45,988 bases of DNA from Hyphomicrobiales bacterium. GTDB taxonomy: Bacteria; Pseudomonadota; Alphaproteobacteria; Rhizobiales; Rhizobiaceae. The position numbers and the translations under genes are program-made. The notes beneath the pieces were generated by a model. That model made no database searches and was not told the DNA's origin. It saw nothing but the letters and a program-made list of their open reading frames with translations. Positions 45,180 through 45,988 of this stretch are shown one piece after another; the stretch's first letter is position 1; the number at the start of each line of letters is the position of its first letter. The stretch covers positions 162,641 through 208,628 of the forward strand of contig UBUL01000014.1 in the NCBI GenBank assembly GCA_900468625.1, given 5' to 3'.

Positions 45180-45182
45180 ATG

Positions 45183-45230
45183 CGATCATGTCCTGTTTAA
45201 AACGGATGGCTTCGAGTTTGGACATGATCG
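45183..45230. repeat. 11-bp inverted repeat in the exporter/NUDIX gap
   Basis: CGATCATGTCC (45183-45193) and GGACATGATCG (45220-45230) are perfect inverted copies with a 26-bp spacer. It lies just upstream of the exporter start. It may be a dispersed palindromic element or an operator. Confidence 0.55.
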
Positions 45231-45369
45231 TTTTCATCTCAATCTCCCGGATGCGTGGGCAACGACAGGAATATGCAACGTTTGCTTGGGCCTGACAATG
45301 CCTTCACCGCATGCAGGTGCCGCACCGCGGCGGGACGGCAATCCTGTGGATCTCCACAGACCGATGCCT

Positions 45370-45873
45370 TCAGGCGATATCGCCTTGCTTCTTTTGTGCA
45401 AGAGCAGGTCCGACCATGCGCAGCAGGCTTTTCAGCTCCGGCTCCCGAACACGGGCAGCAGCTTCATCGGGCGAAAGCCATTGAAGCTGGCGCAGGCCAC
45501 GTTCGGGAAAACGCTCATCCAATCTGGCGACCTCGAGTAGGTGGACCTGAACGACGGACGGAACGATTTCACCGCTATCGAGCGTCTTGAGATAGGTATA
45601 ATAGCCGAAGCTCTTCTTCCTGGCCTTTCCCTTGACGCCGGCCTCTTCCCAGGCCTCGCGTTCGGCAACCTGATGCGGCAGCTTGCCATTAATCGGCCAT
45701 CCTTTGGGAATGATCCACCGGCCGCTTTCGCGCGACGTGATCAGCAGGATCTCGACATTCTGCTGCCCAGGCCGCCACCTGAAGCAGATCGCACCATATT
45801 GCTCGATTGACCGGCCGGCGAAGAGTTTTTCCGCTTCACCTGCCAGACGGCGGAGATAGGTCTTTTTAGTCAT
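45370..45873 (-). CDS. NUDIX hydrolase
   Basis: A 167-aa NUDIX-family hydrolase that would cleave a nucleoside-diphosphate-linked or diphosphoinositol-like compound. The box spans GWPINGKLPHQVAEREAWEE and AGV near residues 58-80; REAWEEAGV is intact and provides the metal ligands, but the first conserved Glu is Lys. The PKGWP lead-in is common in the alphaproteobacterial group of these enzymes, related to diphosphoinositol-polyphosphate phosphohydrolases. Its ATG overlaps the stop of the gene upstream, so the two are coupled. No membrane segment is visible. Confidence 0.9.
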   Translation of the reverse strand: MTKKTYLRRLAGEAEKLFAGRSIEQYGAICFRWRPGQQNVEILLITSRESGRWIIPKGWPINGKLPHQVAEREAWEEAGVKGKARKKSFGYYTYLKTLDSGEIVPSVVQVHLLEVARLDERFPERGLRQLQWLSPDEAAARVREPELKSLLRMVGPALAQKKQGDIA

Positions 45874-45988
45874 GCGCTATCACGGCTGCCTGTGGGAGCG
45901 GACTTGGCGTCCGGCTTTGCAAGAGTTCGCCGCGCTCTTCCAAAACGGGATAGGCGGCAGCGGCGACCAGATGGGAATTGATCTGCTT
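45866..45988 (-). CDS. C-terminal end of an unidentified gene (cut by window edge)
   Basis: An open frame enters from the right edge and ends with TAA at 45866-45868, giving 40 residues: KQINSHLVAAAAYPVLEERG in the first half and a Pro/Ala-rich second half ending AVIAHD. It overlaps the NUDIX start by eight bases (ATGACTAA), a typical coupled operon junction, which supports it as real coding sequence. The family was not recognised from this fragment. Confidence 0.6.
   Translation of the reverse strand, partial: KQINSHLVAAAAYPVLEERGELLQSRTPSPLPQAAVIAHD

Noticed and set aside
1..45988. CRISPR arrays, tRNA, rRNA, transposases, integrases
   Set aside because: No regularly spaced direct repeats, cloverleaf-like segments, rRNA motifs or recombinase motifs were recognised on reading both strands.

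Overview
The window looks like chromosomal DNA from a high-GC alphaproteobacterium of the Rhizobium/Agrobacterium group (Rhizobiaceae). The grounds are the GC-rich codon use, the many solute-binding-protein ABC importers, the homogentisate pathway with a divergent Lrp-type regulator, TadE/TadG-type proteins, DUF882 and YkuD_2 envelope proteins, and a palindromic intergenic repeat at the left edge that resembles rhizobial ones from memory. No rRNA, tRNA, CRISPR array, transposase or phage module was seen. Long open frames opposite the genes are antisense shadows caused by high GC.

Layout. 70-1434: an amidase on the minus strand. 1624-3779: a TadE/TadG pair fed by an AT-rich upstream region. 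4110-14976, all minus strand: a MalT-like LuxR regulator, then hydantoinase subunits HyuB and HyuA, then a polyamine-type ABC importer (ATPase, Tat-exported binding protein, two permeases) and a small hypothetical protein. The tight overlaps suggest one catabolic/import operon for a hydantoin-like or related cyclic amide compound. 15312-16640: an exported DUF882 protein. 16649-19906: a cobalamin riboswitch with its own promoter, controlling a three-gene binding-protein, permease and ATPase importer, best read as btuFCD for corrinoids. 19957-21051: a membrane diguanylate cyclase. 21532-25046: a collinear cassette of histidine phosphatase, phospholipase-D-like protein and patatin-like lipase.

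25253-32849: a LacI-type repressor divergent from a GH29 alpha-L-fucosidase operon (fucosidase, nucleotidyltransferase-fold protein, sugar-binding protein, two permeases, UgpC-type ATPase). A perfect 18-bp palindrome sits just after a recognisable promoter, so the repressor probably blocks this operon until a fucoside is present. 32984-37818: hpd, hmgA, fahA and maiA, which take 4-hydroxyphenylpyruvate to fumarate and acetoacetate, with a divergent Lrp/AsnC regulator and two dyads between them. 37959-45988: unlinked single genes: a methyltransferase, an exported protein with a possible chorismate-lyase-like fold, a lone flagellar hook protein FlgE with a strong terminator, a small membrane protein, a YkuD_2 L,D-transpeptidase-like protein, an ABC exporter, a NUDIX hydrolase and the end of an unidentified gene cut by the window edge.

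The best candidates for something new are the phosphatase/PLD/patatin cassette, the nucleotidyltransferase-fold gene inside the fucoside operon, and the exported chorismate-lyase-like protein. All functions are read from motifs and context; no database search was possible.
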